Shown: positions 49,353-58,737 of the stretch, one piece after another
Position numbering within the stretch: position 1 is the stretch's first letter
How the letters are laid out: every line of letters starts with the position of its first letter
Source of the DNA: Rhodococcus phenolicus
GTDB taxonomy: Bacteria; Actinomycetota; Actinomycetes; Mycobacteriales; Mycobacteriaceae
DNA length: 64,000 bases
Assembly: GCF_001646785.1 (NCBI RefSeq)
Contig: NZ_LRRH01000016.1
Location: 1 to 64,000 of the forward strand
Direction: 5' to 3'
Translations under genes and position numbers: made by a program
Notes under the pieces: generated by a model
What the model was told of the DNA's origin: nothing
The model's input: only the letters and a program-made list of their open reading frames with translations
Databases searched by the model: none

Positions 49353-51494
49353 TCACCCCTCCGTGCGGAACACCAGCACGGTCGGACCGGACACTTCCGT
49401 TTCGGTGCCGACGGGCCGGGGTGACCGGTCGGCGGGCGCACCGTCGGGCGCGCTCGAATCGAACGCGCACACCACCCGGCCCCGGTACCACTCGGGTCCG
49501 GCGAGCACGATGGACGCCGGGCCCCCGGCGTGCAGCACGATCAGGCCGCTGCTGTCCGCGAGCGGTACTCCTGCCCGCGTGACCGTGCCGAGTTGCGACC
49601 CGTCCACCCACGCCTGCAGGGTGCGGCGGTCGTCATCGTGCCAGCCGGATTCGTCGAGTTCGGCGCCGTCACCGCCGAACCACACCAGATCGGGGAAACC
49701 GACGGTGCGGGCGCGGCCGTCGAAGAAGCGTCGCTGACGCAGCACCGGCACGACCTTGCGCAACCCGAGCAACTGCTGCACGAAGGCGATCCGGGCCGGG
49801 TCGGCCGACGACCAGTCCAACGGCCACGCATCGGTCACCGGGGTGTCGGCAGGGACGCAGTACGCGTTGTTGTTGCCGCCCTGGCTGTTGCCGAACTCGT
49901 CCCCGGCGAGAAGCATCGGGGTGCCGGTGGAGAGCAACAGCGTCGCCAGCAGTGCCCGCACATGCCGCTCCCGGGCCGCGACGATCTCGGGGTCGGCCGA
50001 CGGTCCTTCCACCCCGTGGTTGACGGACTCGTTGTGCTCGGCACCGTCGCGTCCGTCCTCGCCGTTGGCCTCGTTGTGCTTGCGTTCGTAGGCGACGAGA
50101 TCGGCGACGGGAAACCCGTCGTGGGCGGCGACGAAGTTGATCGACATCCACGGCTGCCGCACGGTCCGGTCGTAGAGATCCTCCGAACCCGCGAGGCGCG
50201 ACGCGATCTCGCGCACCCCGGAACGGCCCGCCCAGAACCGGCGCACCGCGTCGCGGTAGCGGTCGTTCCATTCCGACCACTGCGCCCCGAACTCGCCGAG
50301 CCGATAGCCGGGTCCGGTCGCGTCCCACGGTTCGGCGATCAGCTTCAGATCCGTCAGGACCGGATCGGTGGTGACGGCGGTGAACAGCGCGGCGCGTGGA
50401 TCGAACTGCCCGCCGCGGGGGCGTCCCAGTGCGCTGGCCAGATCGAACCGGAACCCGTCGACCCCCATTTCGTTCGCCCAGTGGCGCAGGCTGTCGCACA
50501 CCATCCGCACCGCGATGGGCGAGGCGGCGTCGACGGTGTTGCCGCAGCCGGTCAGGTCGATGTCGCCGCCGTGTTCGTCGAGCAGGTAGTAGCCCGGCGC
50601 GTCGAGCCCGCGCCACGACAGGGTCGGGCCGGCCACCGACCATTCGCACGTGTGGTTGTAGACCACGTCGAGGATCACCTCGATCCCGGCCGCGTGCAGT
50701 GCGTCCACCATGGCTCCGAACTCGGCGATCTCCGCACCGGGCACGCTCGCGTATCCGGGGTGCGGCGCGAAGTAGGAGGCGGTCGAATAACCCCAGTGGT
50801 TGCGCATCCCACGCGCCCGCACCGGAGGCTCGGTCACGAACGCGTGCACCGGTAGCAGTTCGACCGCGGTCACGCCGAGACCGGCGAGATGATCGAGCAC
50901 CGCGGGTGCGGTCAGCCCCAGGTAGGTGCCGCGTCGTTCGGGTGGTACACCGGGATGCCGGGCGGTGAAGGAACCGACGTGCAGTTCGTAGAGCACGGTC
51001 TGTTCCCACGCGGTGCCGGGCCGGGCGGACCGGGCCGTCCCGGCCGGGCCGGTGACCACCGACAGCGGGGTGTGACCGAGGGAATCGACGGTCGACGGCG
51101 CTCCGAACGGGTCGTCGTCGTAGGCGAGCAGACGCTGCGGGTCGCCGATGCCCCCGGTCAGCCGGCGTGCCCACGGATCGAGCAGCAGCTTGTGCGGATT
51201 CGTACGCAGCCCGGCGCGGGGTCGCCACGGGCCGTACGCCCGGTATCCGTAGCGCTGCCCGGGACCGACGCCGGGGACGGTGCCGTGCCAGATCCCGAAG
51301 GTCCGGTCCGGCAGATCGACCCGTTGTTCGCGACCGTTCTCGTCGACGAGGCACACCTGCACGCGGTCGCTGTGCGGGGCGTGCACGGCGAAGTGGGTCC
51401 CCCCGCCGGGGAGGGGGGTCGCGCCGAGCGGGAACGGGCCACGGCCGGCGTGGGCCACCGGCGGCGCGGTGGGTTCGGTGGTGGAGGGCGACAC
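49353..51494 (-). CDS. glgX: Glycogen debranching enzyme GlgX/TreX-like
   Basis: A 713-residue glycoside hydrolase family 13 enzyme that hydrolyses alpha-1,6 branches of glycogen. An N-terminal CBM48-like domain (PFPLGATPLPGGGTHFAVHA) is followed by the catalytic barrel: DVVYNHT near residue 280, GFRFDLASALGR near 345 (nucleophile Asp), IAEPWD near 385 (acid/base Glu) and FVAAHDGF near 455. The GTG at 51494 is chosen for family length; the same frame is open further upstream opposite the ABC transporter gene but that extension is a shadow. It has no counterpart at this place in M. tuberculosis, so it is an insertion into the serB-ABC block. Confidence 0.94.
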   Translation of the reverse strand: MSPSTTEPTAPPVAHAGRGPFPLGATPLPGGGTHFAVHAPHSDRVQVCLVDENGREQRVDLPDRTFGIWHGTVPGVGPGQRYGYRAYGPWRPRAGLRTNPHKLLLDPWARRLTGGIGDPQRLLAYDDDPFGAPSTVDSLGHTPLSVVTGPAGTARSARPGTAWEQTVLYELHVGSFTARHPGVPPERRGTYLGLTAPAVLDHLAGLGVTAVELLPVHAFVTEPPVRARGMRNHWGYSTASYFAPHPGYASVPGAEIAEFGAMVDALHAAGIEVILDVVYNHTCEWSVAGPTLSWRGLDAPGYYLLDEHGGDIDLTGCGNTVDAASPIAVRMVCDSLRHWANEMGVDGFRFDLASALGRPRGGQFDPRAALFTAVTTDPVLTDLKLIAEPWDATGPGYRLGEFGAQWSEWNDRYRDAVRRFWAGRSGVREIASRLAGSEDLYDRTVRQPWMSINFVAAHDGFPVADLVAYERKHNEANGEDGRDGAEHNESVNHGVEGPSADPEIVAARERHVRALLATLLLSTGTPMLLAGDEFGNSQGGNNNAYCVPADTPVTDAWPLDWSSADPARIAFVQQLLGLRKVVPVLRQRRFFDGRARTVGFPDLVWFGGDGAELDESGWHDDDRRTLQAWVDGSQLGTVTRAGVPLADSSGLIVLHAGGPASIVLAGPEWYRGRVVCAFDSSAPDGAPADRSPRPVGTETEVSGPTVLVFRTEG

Positions 51495-51537
51495 GAAAGA
51501 CGATCCTGCCGTGAATCGGCGGACGGGGTAGTCCAAG

Positions 51538-52374
51538 ATGGACGGCGTGGCACAACCTGATCCCGATCTGCTCATCGAATTCGACGACGTGTTGGTACGG
51601 CGGGGCGGCAACGTCCTGGTCGGACCCGTGACCTGGAAAGTGGAACTGGACGAACGCTGGGTGGTGCTCGGGCCCAACGGCGCCGGCAAGACCTCGTTGC
51701 TCCGGGTCGCGGCCGCGGAGACGTTCCCGACCTCCGGCACGGCGAGCGTGCTGGCCGAGCGGTTCGGGCGCACCGACCTGTCCGAGTTGCGTCCGCGCAT
51801 CGGAATGTCGTCGTCGGCGCTGGCGAACCGGGTGCCGTTCGACGAGAAGGTCTCCGATCTGGTGGTCTCCGCCGGGTACGGGGTGCTCGGCCGGTGGCGG
51901 GAGCAGTACGACGCGATCGACACCGAGCGCGCGACGGAGATGCTCGAGAGTCTCGGCGCCGAACACCTCGCGGACCGCTTGTACGGCACCCTGTCGGAGG
52001 GTGAACGCAAGCGGGTTCTCATCGCCCGCGCGCTGATGACCGATCCGGAACTGTTGCTGCTCGACGAACCGGCCGCGGGACTGGACCTCGGGGGCCGCGA
52101 GGAACTCGTCGCGCGGCTCGCCACACTCGCCGCCGATCCGGACGCACCCGCGACGGTGCTGATCACCCATCACGTCGAGGAGATCCCTCCCGGGTTCACC
52201 CACGCCATGCTGCTCAAGGAGGGGCACGTCGTCTCGCAGGGGCTGATCGACGACGTGATCACCGCCGAGAACCTGAGCGACGCGTTCAGTCAGTCGATCA
52301 CGCTCGACCGTGTCGACGGTCGGTTCTTCGCCCGCCGCACCCGGGAACCGGGCCGCCATCGCGTGCACGTCTGA
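51538..52374 (+). CDS. ABC transporter ATP-binding protein (Rv3041c-like)
   Basis: A 278-residue nucleotide-binding domain without fused membrane part. Walker A GPNGAGKTS near residue 45, a signature LSEGERKR near 157 and Walker B LLLLDEP near 178 are intact. No permease gene is next to it; the group resembles soluble ModF/YbbA-like or translation-associated ABC proteins. The ATG at 51538 or a GTG at 51547 could be the start. It is first in a plus-strand series (ABC, NUDIX, enoyl-CoA hydratase, methyltransferase, THUMP-like) conserved as Rv3041c to Rv3037c. Confidence 0.88.
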   Translation: MDGVAQPDPDLLIEFDDVLVRRGGNVLVGPVTWKVELDERWVVLGPNGAGKTSLLRVAAAETFPTSGTASVLAERFGRTDLSELRPRIGMSSSALANRVPFDEKVSDLVVSAGYGVLGRWREQYDAIDTERATEMLESLGAEHLADRLYGTLSEGERKRVLIARALMTDPELLLLDEPAAGLDLGGREELVARLATLAADPDAPATVLITHHVEEIPPGFTHAMLLKEGHVVSQGLIDDVITAENLSDAFSQSITLDRVDGRFFARRTREPGRHRVHV

Positions 52375-52451
52375 ACCGCGCGGTTCGGGGCCGGTGTCCG
52401 CGATGCCGGTCCCGATGCGATGCGGGTCACTCCGTCACGTAGCTTGTACGT

Positions 52452-53291
52452 ATGTCTAGCGAACGTTCGGCAGCACCCTTCGATCCGGCGGCAGTGCCGA
52501 TCAAGGACGCCTCCACCGTGCTCCTGATCCGCGACTCCGACCGTGGGGTCGAAGTCTTCCTGCAGCGCCGGGTCGTCGGCATGGATTTCGCCGGTGGCAT
52601 GACGGTGTTCCCGGGCGGCGGCGTCGACCCCTCCGACAGCGACGCGTCCGTGCGGTGGGCCGGCCCCTCCGTCGCATGGTGGGCCGAGCGATTCAAGACC
52701 ACGGAGGGACGCGCGCAGGCGCTGGTGCTGGCCGCGGTCCGGGAGACGTTCGAGGAGTGCGGCCTGCTGCTGGCCGGCCCCACCGAGGACACCGTCGTCG
52801 CCGACACCGCGCCGTACGCGCAGGCACGTCGCCGTCTCGAGGCGCGGGAGTTGTCGTTCGGCGATTTCCTCGCCGCCGAAGGGCTCACGGTGCGCACCGA
52901 CCTGCTGCGGCCCCGCGCGAACTGGATCACCCCGCTCGGTGAGCGCCGCCGCTACGACACCAACTTCTTCGTCGCGGCCCTGCCCGAGGGGCAGCGCGCG
53001 GACGGCGACACCACCGAAGCCGAGCACGTGCAATGGCGGACAGCGGTCGACGCGCTCGAGGACTGGAAGTCGGGTGCGTCGATCCTGCTGCCGCCGACGT
53101 GGGCGCAGCTCACCTCCCTCGCCGGCTACCGCACGGTCGCGGAGGCTCTCGCGGACGAGGTCGTGATCGAACCGATCCTGCCGATCATGTCGCGCAACGA
53201 CGCCGGGCAGATCCACATCGCGTTCGGTGGAGACGAGGGCTACTACACCGGCGGGGGACCGCACCCCTGGGCGGCGCGCACCGATCTGTAG
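52452..53291 (+). CDS. NUDIX hydrolase (Rv3040c-like)
   Basis: A 279-residue NUDIX-fold protein, longer than canonical MutT. The NUDIX region begins at GGMTVFPGGGVDPSD near residue 50 and the helix AAVRETFEECGLLLAG follows after an insertion near 98, so the box is split as in the RppH/NUDT19-type CoA or acyl-CoA pyrophosphatases. This suggests CoA-derivative turnover, fitting the following enoyl-CoA hydratase. The ATG at 52452 is 77 bp after the ABC gene. The substrate is not established. Confidence 0.85.
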   Translation: MSSERSAAPFDPAAVPIKDASTVLLIRDSDRGVEVFLQRRVVGMDFAGGMTVFPGGGVDPSDSDASVRWAGPSVAWWAERFKTTEGRAQALVLAAVRETFEECGLLLAGPTEDTVVADTAPYAQARRRLEARELSFGDFLAAEGLTVRTDLLRPRANWITPLGERRRYDTNFFVAALPEGQRADGDTTEAEHVQWRTAVDALEDWKSGASILLPPTWAQLTSLAGYRTVAEALADEVVIEPILPIMSRNDAGQIHIAFGGDEGYYTGGGPHPWAARTDL

Positions 53292-53348
53292 ACGGACGGC
53301 ACCGGCCTGGTCGGTGATCCGTGGCCGGCGGGCACTAGCCTGAGCGGC

Positions 53349-54128
53349 ATGGCTGAATTCGTCACTCTCGACGTGTCCGACGGCATCGGAACGATCCGGC
53401 TCGACCGCCCGCCGATGAACGCGCTGAACCGGCAGGTGCAGGAGGAGATCCGTGCCGCGGCCCGGGAGGCGACGGTCCGCGCGGACGTCAAGGCCGTGGT
53501 CGTGTACGGCGGGGAGAAGGTGTTCGCCGCCGGCGCCGACATCAAGGAACTCGCCGAGATGAGCTTCGTGCAGATGAGCGAGGTCGTCGCGGACCTGCAG
53601 TCGGCGATCGGATCGATCTCCGAAATTCCGAAGCCGACGGTCGCGGCCATCACCGGCTACGCGCTCGGAGGTGGCCTCGAGCTCGCGCTCGGCGCGGACC
53701 GCCGGATCATCGGCGACAACGTCAAGGTCGGAACACCGGAAATCCTGCTGGGCATCATTCCCGGTGGCGGCGGCACACAGCGGCTCGCGCGGCTTGTCGG
53801 TCCGTCGAAGGCGAAGGACATCGTCTTCTCCGGCCGTTTCGTCGGACCGGACGAGGCGCTCGCGATCGGGTTGGCCGACGAGGTCGTCGCGCCGGACGAG
53901 GTGTACAACGCGGCGCGGAGGTGGGCGGCGCAGTTCACCGGCGCCGCCTCGCGTGCCCTGGCTGCCGCCAAGGCCGCGATCGATCAGGGGCTGGACACCG
54001 ACCTGGACACCGGGCTGAAGATCGAGCAGCATGTGTTCGCGTCGCTGTTCGCCACGGCCGACCGCACGATCGGGATGGAGTCGTTCATCGCGAACGGCCC
54101 CGGCAAGGCCGAGTTCACGGGCAGCTAG
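53349..54128 (+). CDS. echA17: Enoyl-CoA hydratase/isomerase (EchA17-like)
   Basis: A 259-residue crotonase-fold enzyme. The oxyanion-hole motifs are GGEKVFAAGADIKELAEM near residue 55 and ALGGGLELALGADRRI near 105. The catalytic Glu pair is represented by PEILLGIIPGGGGTQRL near 128. Likely function is hydration of 2-enoyl-CoA in fatty acid or sterol side-chain degradation. Synteny supports the EchA17 (Rv3039c) name. It ends 52 bp before the methyltransferase, and this gap contains a KstR-like 14-bp motif. Confidence 0.9.
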   Translation: MAEFVTLDVSDGIGTIRLDRPPMNALNRQVQEEIRAAAREATVRADVKAVVVYGGEKVFAAGADIKELAEMSFVQMSEVVADLQSAIGSISEIPKPTVAAITGYALGGGLELALGADRRIIGDNVKVGTPEILLGIIPGGGGTQRLARLVGPSKAKDIVFSGRFVGPDEALAIGLADEVVAPDEVYNAARRWAAQFTGAASRALAAAKAAIDQGLDTDLDTGLKIEQHVFASLFATADRTIGMESFIANGPGKAEFTGS

Positions 54129-54140
54129 ACTCCCGGAAAC

Positions 54141-54154
54141 TGGAACTTGTTCTA
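54141..54154 (+). promoter_or_regulatory. KstR-type operator motif upstream of the methyltransferase
   Basis: TGGAACTTGTTCTA fits exactly the KstR pattern TNNAACNNGTTNNA, the operator of the sterol-catabolism repressor in mycobacteria and rhodococci. It lies 26 bp upstream of the methyltransferase ATG. One isolated short match; support is moderate. Confidence 0.45.
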
Positions 54155-54180
54155 CACTTACCGATGGGTAGGATCACCTC

Positions 54181-55158
54181 ATGACTGCAAGCAGGACCGA
54201 CGGGAACGATCCCGCGCCGAACCCGCACGCCACCGCTGAAGAGGTGGCGGCTGCGCTCGAGGACACCAAGCTCGCCCAGGTGCTCTACCACGACTGGGAA
54301 GCCGAGACGTACGACGAGAAGTGGTCGATCTCGTACGACGAGCGGTGCATCGACTACGCCAAGGGGCGCTTCGACGCGGCCGCGGGTGAGCAGCCCCTCC
54401 CGTACGGGAAGGCCCTCGAACTCGGCTGCGGCACCGGGTTCTTCCTGCTCAATCTCATGCAGGCCGGCGTCGCGCAATCCGGTTCCGTGACGGACCTGTC
54501 GCCCGGCATGGTCAAGGTCGCGCTGCGCAACGCCGAGAACCTCGGACTCGACGTCGACGGCCGCGTCGCCGATGCCGAGACCATCCCGTACGAGGACAAC
54601 ACCTTCGACCTCGTCGTCGGTCACGCTGTGCTGCACCACATCCCGGATGTCGAGCAGTCGCTGCGCGAGGTCCTGCGCGTCCTCAAGCCCGGTGGCCGGT
54701 TCGTCTTCGCAGGCGAGCCCAGCACCGTCGGCAACTTCTATGCACGCTGGCTCGGTCGCATCACCTGGGAGGCGACGACCAACGTCACCAAGCTGCCGTT
54801 CCTGAGCGACTGGCGGCGCCCGCAGACCGAGCTCGACGAGTCCTCGCGGGCCGCCGCTCTCGAAGCCGTCGTCGATCTGCACACGTTCGACCCCTCCGAT
54901 CTCGAGCGAATCGCGACCGCCGCCGGAGCCGTCGAGGCCAAGGCGTCGAGCGAGGAGTTCGCGGCGGCGCTGCTGGGCTGGCCCGTGCGCACCTTCGAGG
55001 CCGCCGTGCCGGAGGAGAAGCTCGGCTGGGGCTGGGCGAAGTTCGCGTTCGGCGGATGGAAGACGCTGAGCTGGGTCGACGAGAACGTGCTCAAGCACGT
55101 CGTGCCGCGCAGCTTCTTCTACAACGTCATGATCACCGGTGTGAAGCCCGGCAAGTAG
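54181..55158 (+). CDS. SAM-dependent methyltransferase (Rv3038c-like)
   Basis: A 325-residue class I methyltransferase. Motif I ALELGCGTGFFLLNL near residue 79, acidic and hydrophobic strand DLSPGMVKVALRNAENLGL near 101 and post-motif LVVGHAVLHHIPDVEQSLREV near 142 are typical of the Methyltransf_11/25 group. The C-terminal 100 residues are an actinobacterial extension. The substrate is unknown; the neighbouring genes suggest a CoA-linked lipid or sterol metabolite. Start ATG at 54181; the following THUMP-like gene starts immediately after the stop. Confidence 0.88.
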   Translation: MTASRTDGNDPAPNPHATAEEVAAALEDTKLAQVLYHDWEAETYDEKWSISYDERCIDYAKGRFDAAAGEQPLPYGKALELGCGTGFFLLNLMQAGVAQSGSVTDLSPGMVKVALRNAENLGLDVDGRVADAETIPYEDNTFDLVVGHAVLHHIPDVEQSLREVLRVLKPGGRFVFAGEPSTVGNFYARWLGRITWEATTNVTKLPFLSDWRRPQTELDESSRAAALEAVVDLHTFDPSDLERIATAAGAVEAKASSEEFAAALLGWPVRTFEAAVPEEKLGWGWAKFAFGGWKTLSWVDENVLKHVVPRSFFYNVMITGVKPGK

Positions 55159-56328
55159 TTGGGCTACGACTTCACCCTCGCCGACGTCGCCTACCTGACG
55201 TCGGACGAGGCGGCGTCCGCCTTGGCCGAGGTGGACGGCCGGGAACTGTCCACGCGTACGCGTCTGGCCGACATCGGCTGGGCGCGTACGCGTTTCGCGG
55301 ACCGTGCCGGACTGCTCGTCGAAACCGTGCTGGCGCGTCGCAAGGCCGTGGCGAAACTGCCGGCGGCAGGGAAGTGGCTGCTCACCGACGACGCGGTACA
55401 GCAGGCCACCCCTGCCGCGGTCGCCGCGCACCGGGCCGGACGCCTGGCCGGGCGGCGCGTGCACGATGTGACGTGCTCGATCGGCGCGGAACTGGCCGCC
55501 CTCGACGGTCTCGCCGGCACCGTGATCGGCAGTGACCTGGACCCGGTCCGGCTGGCGATGGCGGCGCACAACGTGCCTGCTGCGTCCCTGATCCGGGCCG
55601 ACGCACTGCGGCCCGTCACCCGCGGTACGACCGTGATCGCCGATCCCGCGCGCCGCGCCGGCGGGCGTCGTACGCACGACCCGGCGGCGCTGCAGCCGCC
55701 GCTGCCGGATCTGCTCGACGTGTACGCCGGACGCGACCTGGCCGTCAAATGCGCGCCCGGACTGGATTTCGACGCGTTGGACTGGGCGGGGGAGGTCGAG
55801 GTGGTCTCGCTCGACGGCGGTGTCCGCGAGGCGTGCCTGTACTCGCCGGGCCTGTCGAGTCCCGGTGTGCGGCGCCGGGCTAGCGTGCTGCGGTCGGACG
55901 GCAGCGGATTCGAGGTCACCGATGCGATGTCCGACGACATCGACGACCGGCCGCCGGGGCGGTGGATCGTCGACCCCGACGGCGCGATCGTGCGGGCCGG
56001 GCTGGTCCGCCACTGGGCGGCGTATCACGGCCTGTGGCAACTGGATCCGCGCATCGCCTATCTCACGGGTGACACCCTGCCCGACGGGGTGCGCGGGTTC
56101 CGCGTCCTCGACCGGTTCAAGTACACCGAGAAGACGTTGAAACAGGCTCTCGCGCAACACGACTGCGGGATCGCCGAGATCCTCGTCCGCGGCGTCGACG
56201 TCGACCCCGCGGTACTGCGGCCACGCCTGAAACTGCGGGGGTCGCGTTCGCTGTCGGTGGTGTTGACCCGGATCGGCCGGACCGCCGAAGCGTTCGTGTG
56301 CGAAGCCTCGGACCGGCCTCAGATGTAG
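55159..56328 (+). CDS. THUMP-like domain methyltransferase (Rv3037c-like)
   Basis: A 389-residue protein of the conserved actinobacterial THUMP-like/class I methyltransferase family. The SAM-binding segment is VHDVTCSIGAELAALDGLAG near residue 102 with an acidic GSDLDPVRL after it. A catalytic-like VIADPARRAGGRRTHDP near 160 is followed by a C-terminal THUMP-like domain (about 300-389). It probably modifies RNA, by analogy with THUMP enzymes. The start is TTG at 55159, directly abutting the TAG of the previous gene, implying re-initiation. Its stop overlaps the convergent sulfatase stop by 10 bp. Confidence 0.82.
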   Translation: MGYDFTLADVAYLTSDEAASALAEVDGRELSTRTRLADIGWARTRFADRAGLLVETVLARRKAVAKLPAAGKWLLTDDAVQQATPAAVAAHRAGRLAGRRVHDVTCSIGAELAALDGLAGTVIGSDLDPVRLAMAAHNVPAASLIRADALRPVTRGTTVIADPARRAGGRRTHDPAALQPPLPDLLDVYAGRDLAVKCAPGLDFDALDWAGEVEVVSLDGGVREACLYSPGLSSPGVRRRASVLRSDGSGFEVTDAMSDDIDDRPPGRWIVDPDGAIVRAGLVRHWAAYHGLWQLDPRIAYLTGDTLPDGVRGFRVLDRFKYTEKTLKQALAQHDCGIAEILVRGVDVDPAVLRPRLKLRGSRSLSVVLTRIGRTAEAFVCEASDRPQM

Positions 56329-58646
56329 TCGACGACCACCTTGCCGATGGTGCCGTCGAACGGGAACGGTGCGCGATCGAAGTAGTCGAGCGATACCGGC
56401 GAGCCCAGGCAGGTACCGATGTCGAGGCAGTCGTTCGCCGTGAACAACAGCGGTGCGCTGACCGGCACGACGGTCTCACCGACCACCTGTCCGTCGACAC
56501 ACATCCGGACGTTCAGCGGGCCGCCGGGCCGGTCCTCGGCGTACTCGGTGATCACCTCGAGAACGTGCTCGCCGGGCGGAACCGGTTCCGCCGAACGCAT
56601 CTTGGTGCGCATCAGGATGAACAGGTTGTACTCGTAACAGAGGTGGCCGTCGTCCATGAAACACGTCAGCCCGCCGCCGTTGCCGCCGAGGGCGTAGAGG
56701 ACACCGTTCGCCCGTTCGGGGACGGTCGACTCGACGGTGACGCGATTGTTCCTGTTTCCGAGTGCGGGGGCGCAGAATTCGGGCATCCGGGTGACATCGC
56801 CGGTAAACTCCCAGCTGGTGTACGGCGTGGTGATCCGCTGCTCGGGGTGCAGTGCCACCACCCACAGTCCGCCGCCGACGGGCAGGACGTTGTTCTTGGC
56901 GGCCTCGATCGCGAACAATTCCCGCAGCTGGGCCAGCTTCTCGGGATGCTGCTGCGCGAGATCGCGATTCTGGGTCCAGTCCTCGTCGAGATGGTAGAGC
57001 TCCCACGTGTCGTCGTCGGGGTTCCAGTCCCGGATTCCGCCGGGCATGCCCTGCAACCACGGTGCGCGGGGTCCGAACGCGGAGGCCATCCAGCCGTCGT
57101 GGTAGATCGCGCGGCTGCCCATGATCTCGAAGTACTGGGTGAGTTTGCCGGCCGCGGCATCCCGTTCGATCAGGGTCCGGGCGAAGCTGGCGCCGTCGAT
57201 CGGATCCTGAGGGATCCCGCTCACCGTGCGGGGTGGGGTGATGCCGAGCAGGTCGTAGAAGGTGGGCACCAGGTCGTTGCAGTGCAGGAACTGGGTTCGC
57301 GGGGTCCGATCCGGCGCGACCCGCGCGGGCCAGCGCACCACCATCGGGTTGCGCGTCCCGCCGAGATGCGAGGCGAGAAGCTTCATGCCCTTGTAAGGCG
57401 TGCTGCCCGCCCACGCCCATCCCGCGTGGTACATGTTGTCGGTTTTCGGGGATCCGAGTACGTCGAGTCCGCCGAGTTCCTCGAGCGCCGCGATGTGCTG
57501 CGCCGTGGTCGTCGGAATTCCGTTCTGCGCCAGTAGTTCACTGATGGTCCCGTCCTGGCCCTCACCGGACGATCCGTTGTCGCCCCAGATGTAGAGGACG
57601 AGGGTGTTGTCCCGGTAACCGAGCCGGTCCAGCTCGTCGAACAGCCGCCCGACCTGCACGTCGCAGTGCTCGGCGTAGCCGGCCGCCACCTCCATGAGGC
57701 GTCGCTGGAACGGTTTCTCGTCGTCGGGAATGTCGTCCCATGCCGTCATGGTGGGGTCGCGGTCGGTGAGTTCGGCCTCGGGCGGGATCCATCCCTTCTC
57801 CTTGGCCCGGGCGAACACGCGCTCGCGGTAGGCGTCCCAGCCGTCGTCGAACCTGCCCGCATACCGGTCGGCCCACGACTTCATGATGTGGTGCGGGCCG
57901 TGCAGGCAGCCGCTGGCCCAGTACATGAAGAAGGGCCGGTCGGCGTCGAGCGCCTTGTGCCGCCGCAGCCAGCCGATCGCATCGTCCGCGAGGTCCTCGC
58001 TGAGGTGATAACCCTGCTCGGGTGTCTTCGGAGGCAGGACGACGGTGGTGTTGCGGACGAGGTTCGGCTCGTACTGCGATGCCTCCCCGGCGAGGAAGCC
58101 GTAGAAGTAGTCGAATCCGACGCCGGTGGGCCAGTTGTCGAACGGCCCGGCGGCGGTGGTCTCCTCCGCCGGGGTGTTGTGCCACTTCCCGAACGCCGCG
58201 GTGGTGTATCCGTAGTGCCGCAGCACCTCGGCGCCCGTCGCGCTCGACTTCGGGATGTGGCCCGAGTATCCGTCCCAGTCGTTGGCCAGTTCGGCGATCT
58301 GGCCGTTGCCGACGCGATGGTGGTTGCGGCCCGTGAGCAGGGAGGCGCGGGTCGGGGAACACATTGCCGTCGTGTGGAATCGGTTGTAGGCGACGCCCTC
58401 GCCGAGCATGCGATCCAGGGTGGGGGTGTTCACCTCGCCGCCGAACCCGCTCGGCAGGCCTGGCCCGGCGTCGTCGATGAGGACGACGAGGATGTTCGGA
58501 GCGTCCGGGGGAAGGCGGCGCTGCTGCGCGCGCGGGCTGTACACGGATTCCTGCATGGTGCGGCCCGCGATGCTGCCCGACGGCGTCGGCGGAAACGGCA
58601 GAGTCTCTCCGCCGGGTATCGGCGTCGCCCGCAACTGCTGGTTCAT
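56319..58646 (-). CDS. Formylglycine-dependent sulfatase (arylsulfatase, AtsA-like)
   Basis: A 775-residue type I sulfatase. The N-terminal NILVVLIDDAGPGLPS carries the first metal-binding Asp pair (near residue 57). The formylglycine signature CSPTRASLLTGRN is near residue 100 with Cys as the residue to be oxidised, followed by GKWH near 150 and WGDNGSSGEGQ near 345. It resembles the Pseudomonas arylsulfatase in size and motif spacing. No signal peptide is visible, so it should act on sulfate esters inside the cell. The ATG at 58646 follows GGGAGGG. It lies 91 bp after the formylglycine-generating enzyme on the same strand and is probably in its operon. Confidence 0.92.
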   Translation of the reverse strand: MNQQLRATPIPGGETLPFPPTPSGSIAGRTMQESVYSPRAQQRRLPPDAPNILVVLIDDAGPGLPSGFGGEVNTPTLDRMLGEGVAYNRFHTTAMCSPTRASLLTGRNHHRVGNGQIAELANDWDGYSGHIPKSSATGAEVLRHYGYTTAAFGKWHNTPAEETTAAGPFDNWPTGVGFDYFYGFLAGEASQYEPNLVRNTTVVLPPKTPEQGYHLSEDLADDAIGWLRRHKALDADRPFFMYWASGCLHGPHHIMKSWADRYAGRFDDGWDAYRERVFARAKEKGWIPPEAELTDRDPTMTAWDDIPDDEKPFQRRLMEVAAGYAEHCDVQVGRLFDELDRLGYRDNTLVLYIWGDNGSSGEGQDGTISELLAQNGIPTTTAQHIAALEELGGLDVLGSPKTDNMYHAGWAWAGSTPYKGMKLLASHLGGTRNPMVVRWPARVAPDRTPRTQFLHCNDLVPTFYDLLGITPPRTVSGIPQDPIDGASFARTLIERDAAAGKLTQYFEIMGSRAIYHDGWMASAFGPRAPWLQGMPGGIRDWNPDDDTWELYHLDEDWTQNRDLAQQHPEKLAQLRELFAIEAAKNNVLPVGGGLWVVALHPEQRITTPYTSWEFTGDVTRMPEFCAPALGNRNNRVTVESTVPERANGVLYALGGNGGGLTCFMDDGHLCYEYNLFILMRTKMRSAEPVPPGEHVLEVITEYAEDRPGGPLNVRMCVDGQVVGETVVPVSAPLLFTANDCLDIGTCLGSPVSLDYFDRAPFPFDGTIGKVVVDYI

Positions 58647-58737
58647 TCCCGGATCCCTCCCTCGCCCCACCCGTTTCCAGTGCACCAGCGGATCCGTGCC
58701 GCGGCGTCACCCGCACCGGGTGAAAACAGCACTGCGG

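Noticed and set aside
51495-52166. Upstream in-frame extension of glgX to 52166
   Set aside because: It lies opposite the ABC ATPase gene, has no family similarity, and the GTG at 51494 already gives the full GlgX length.
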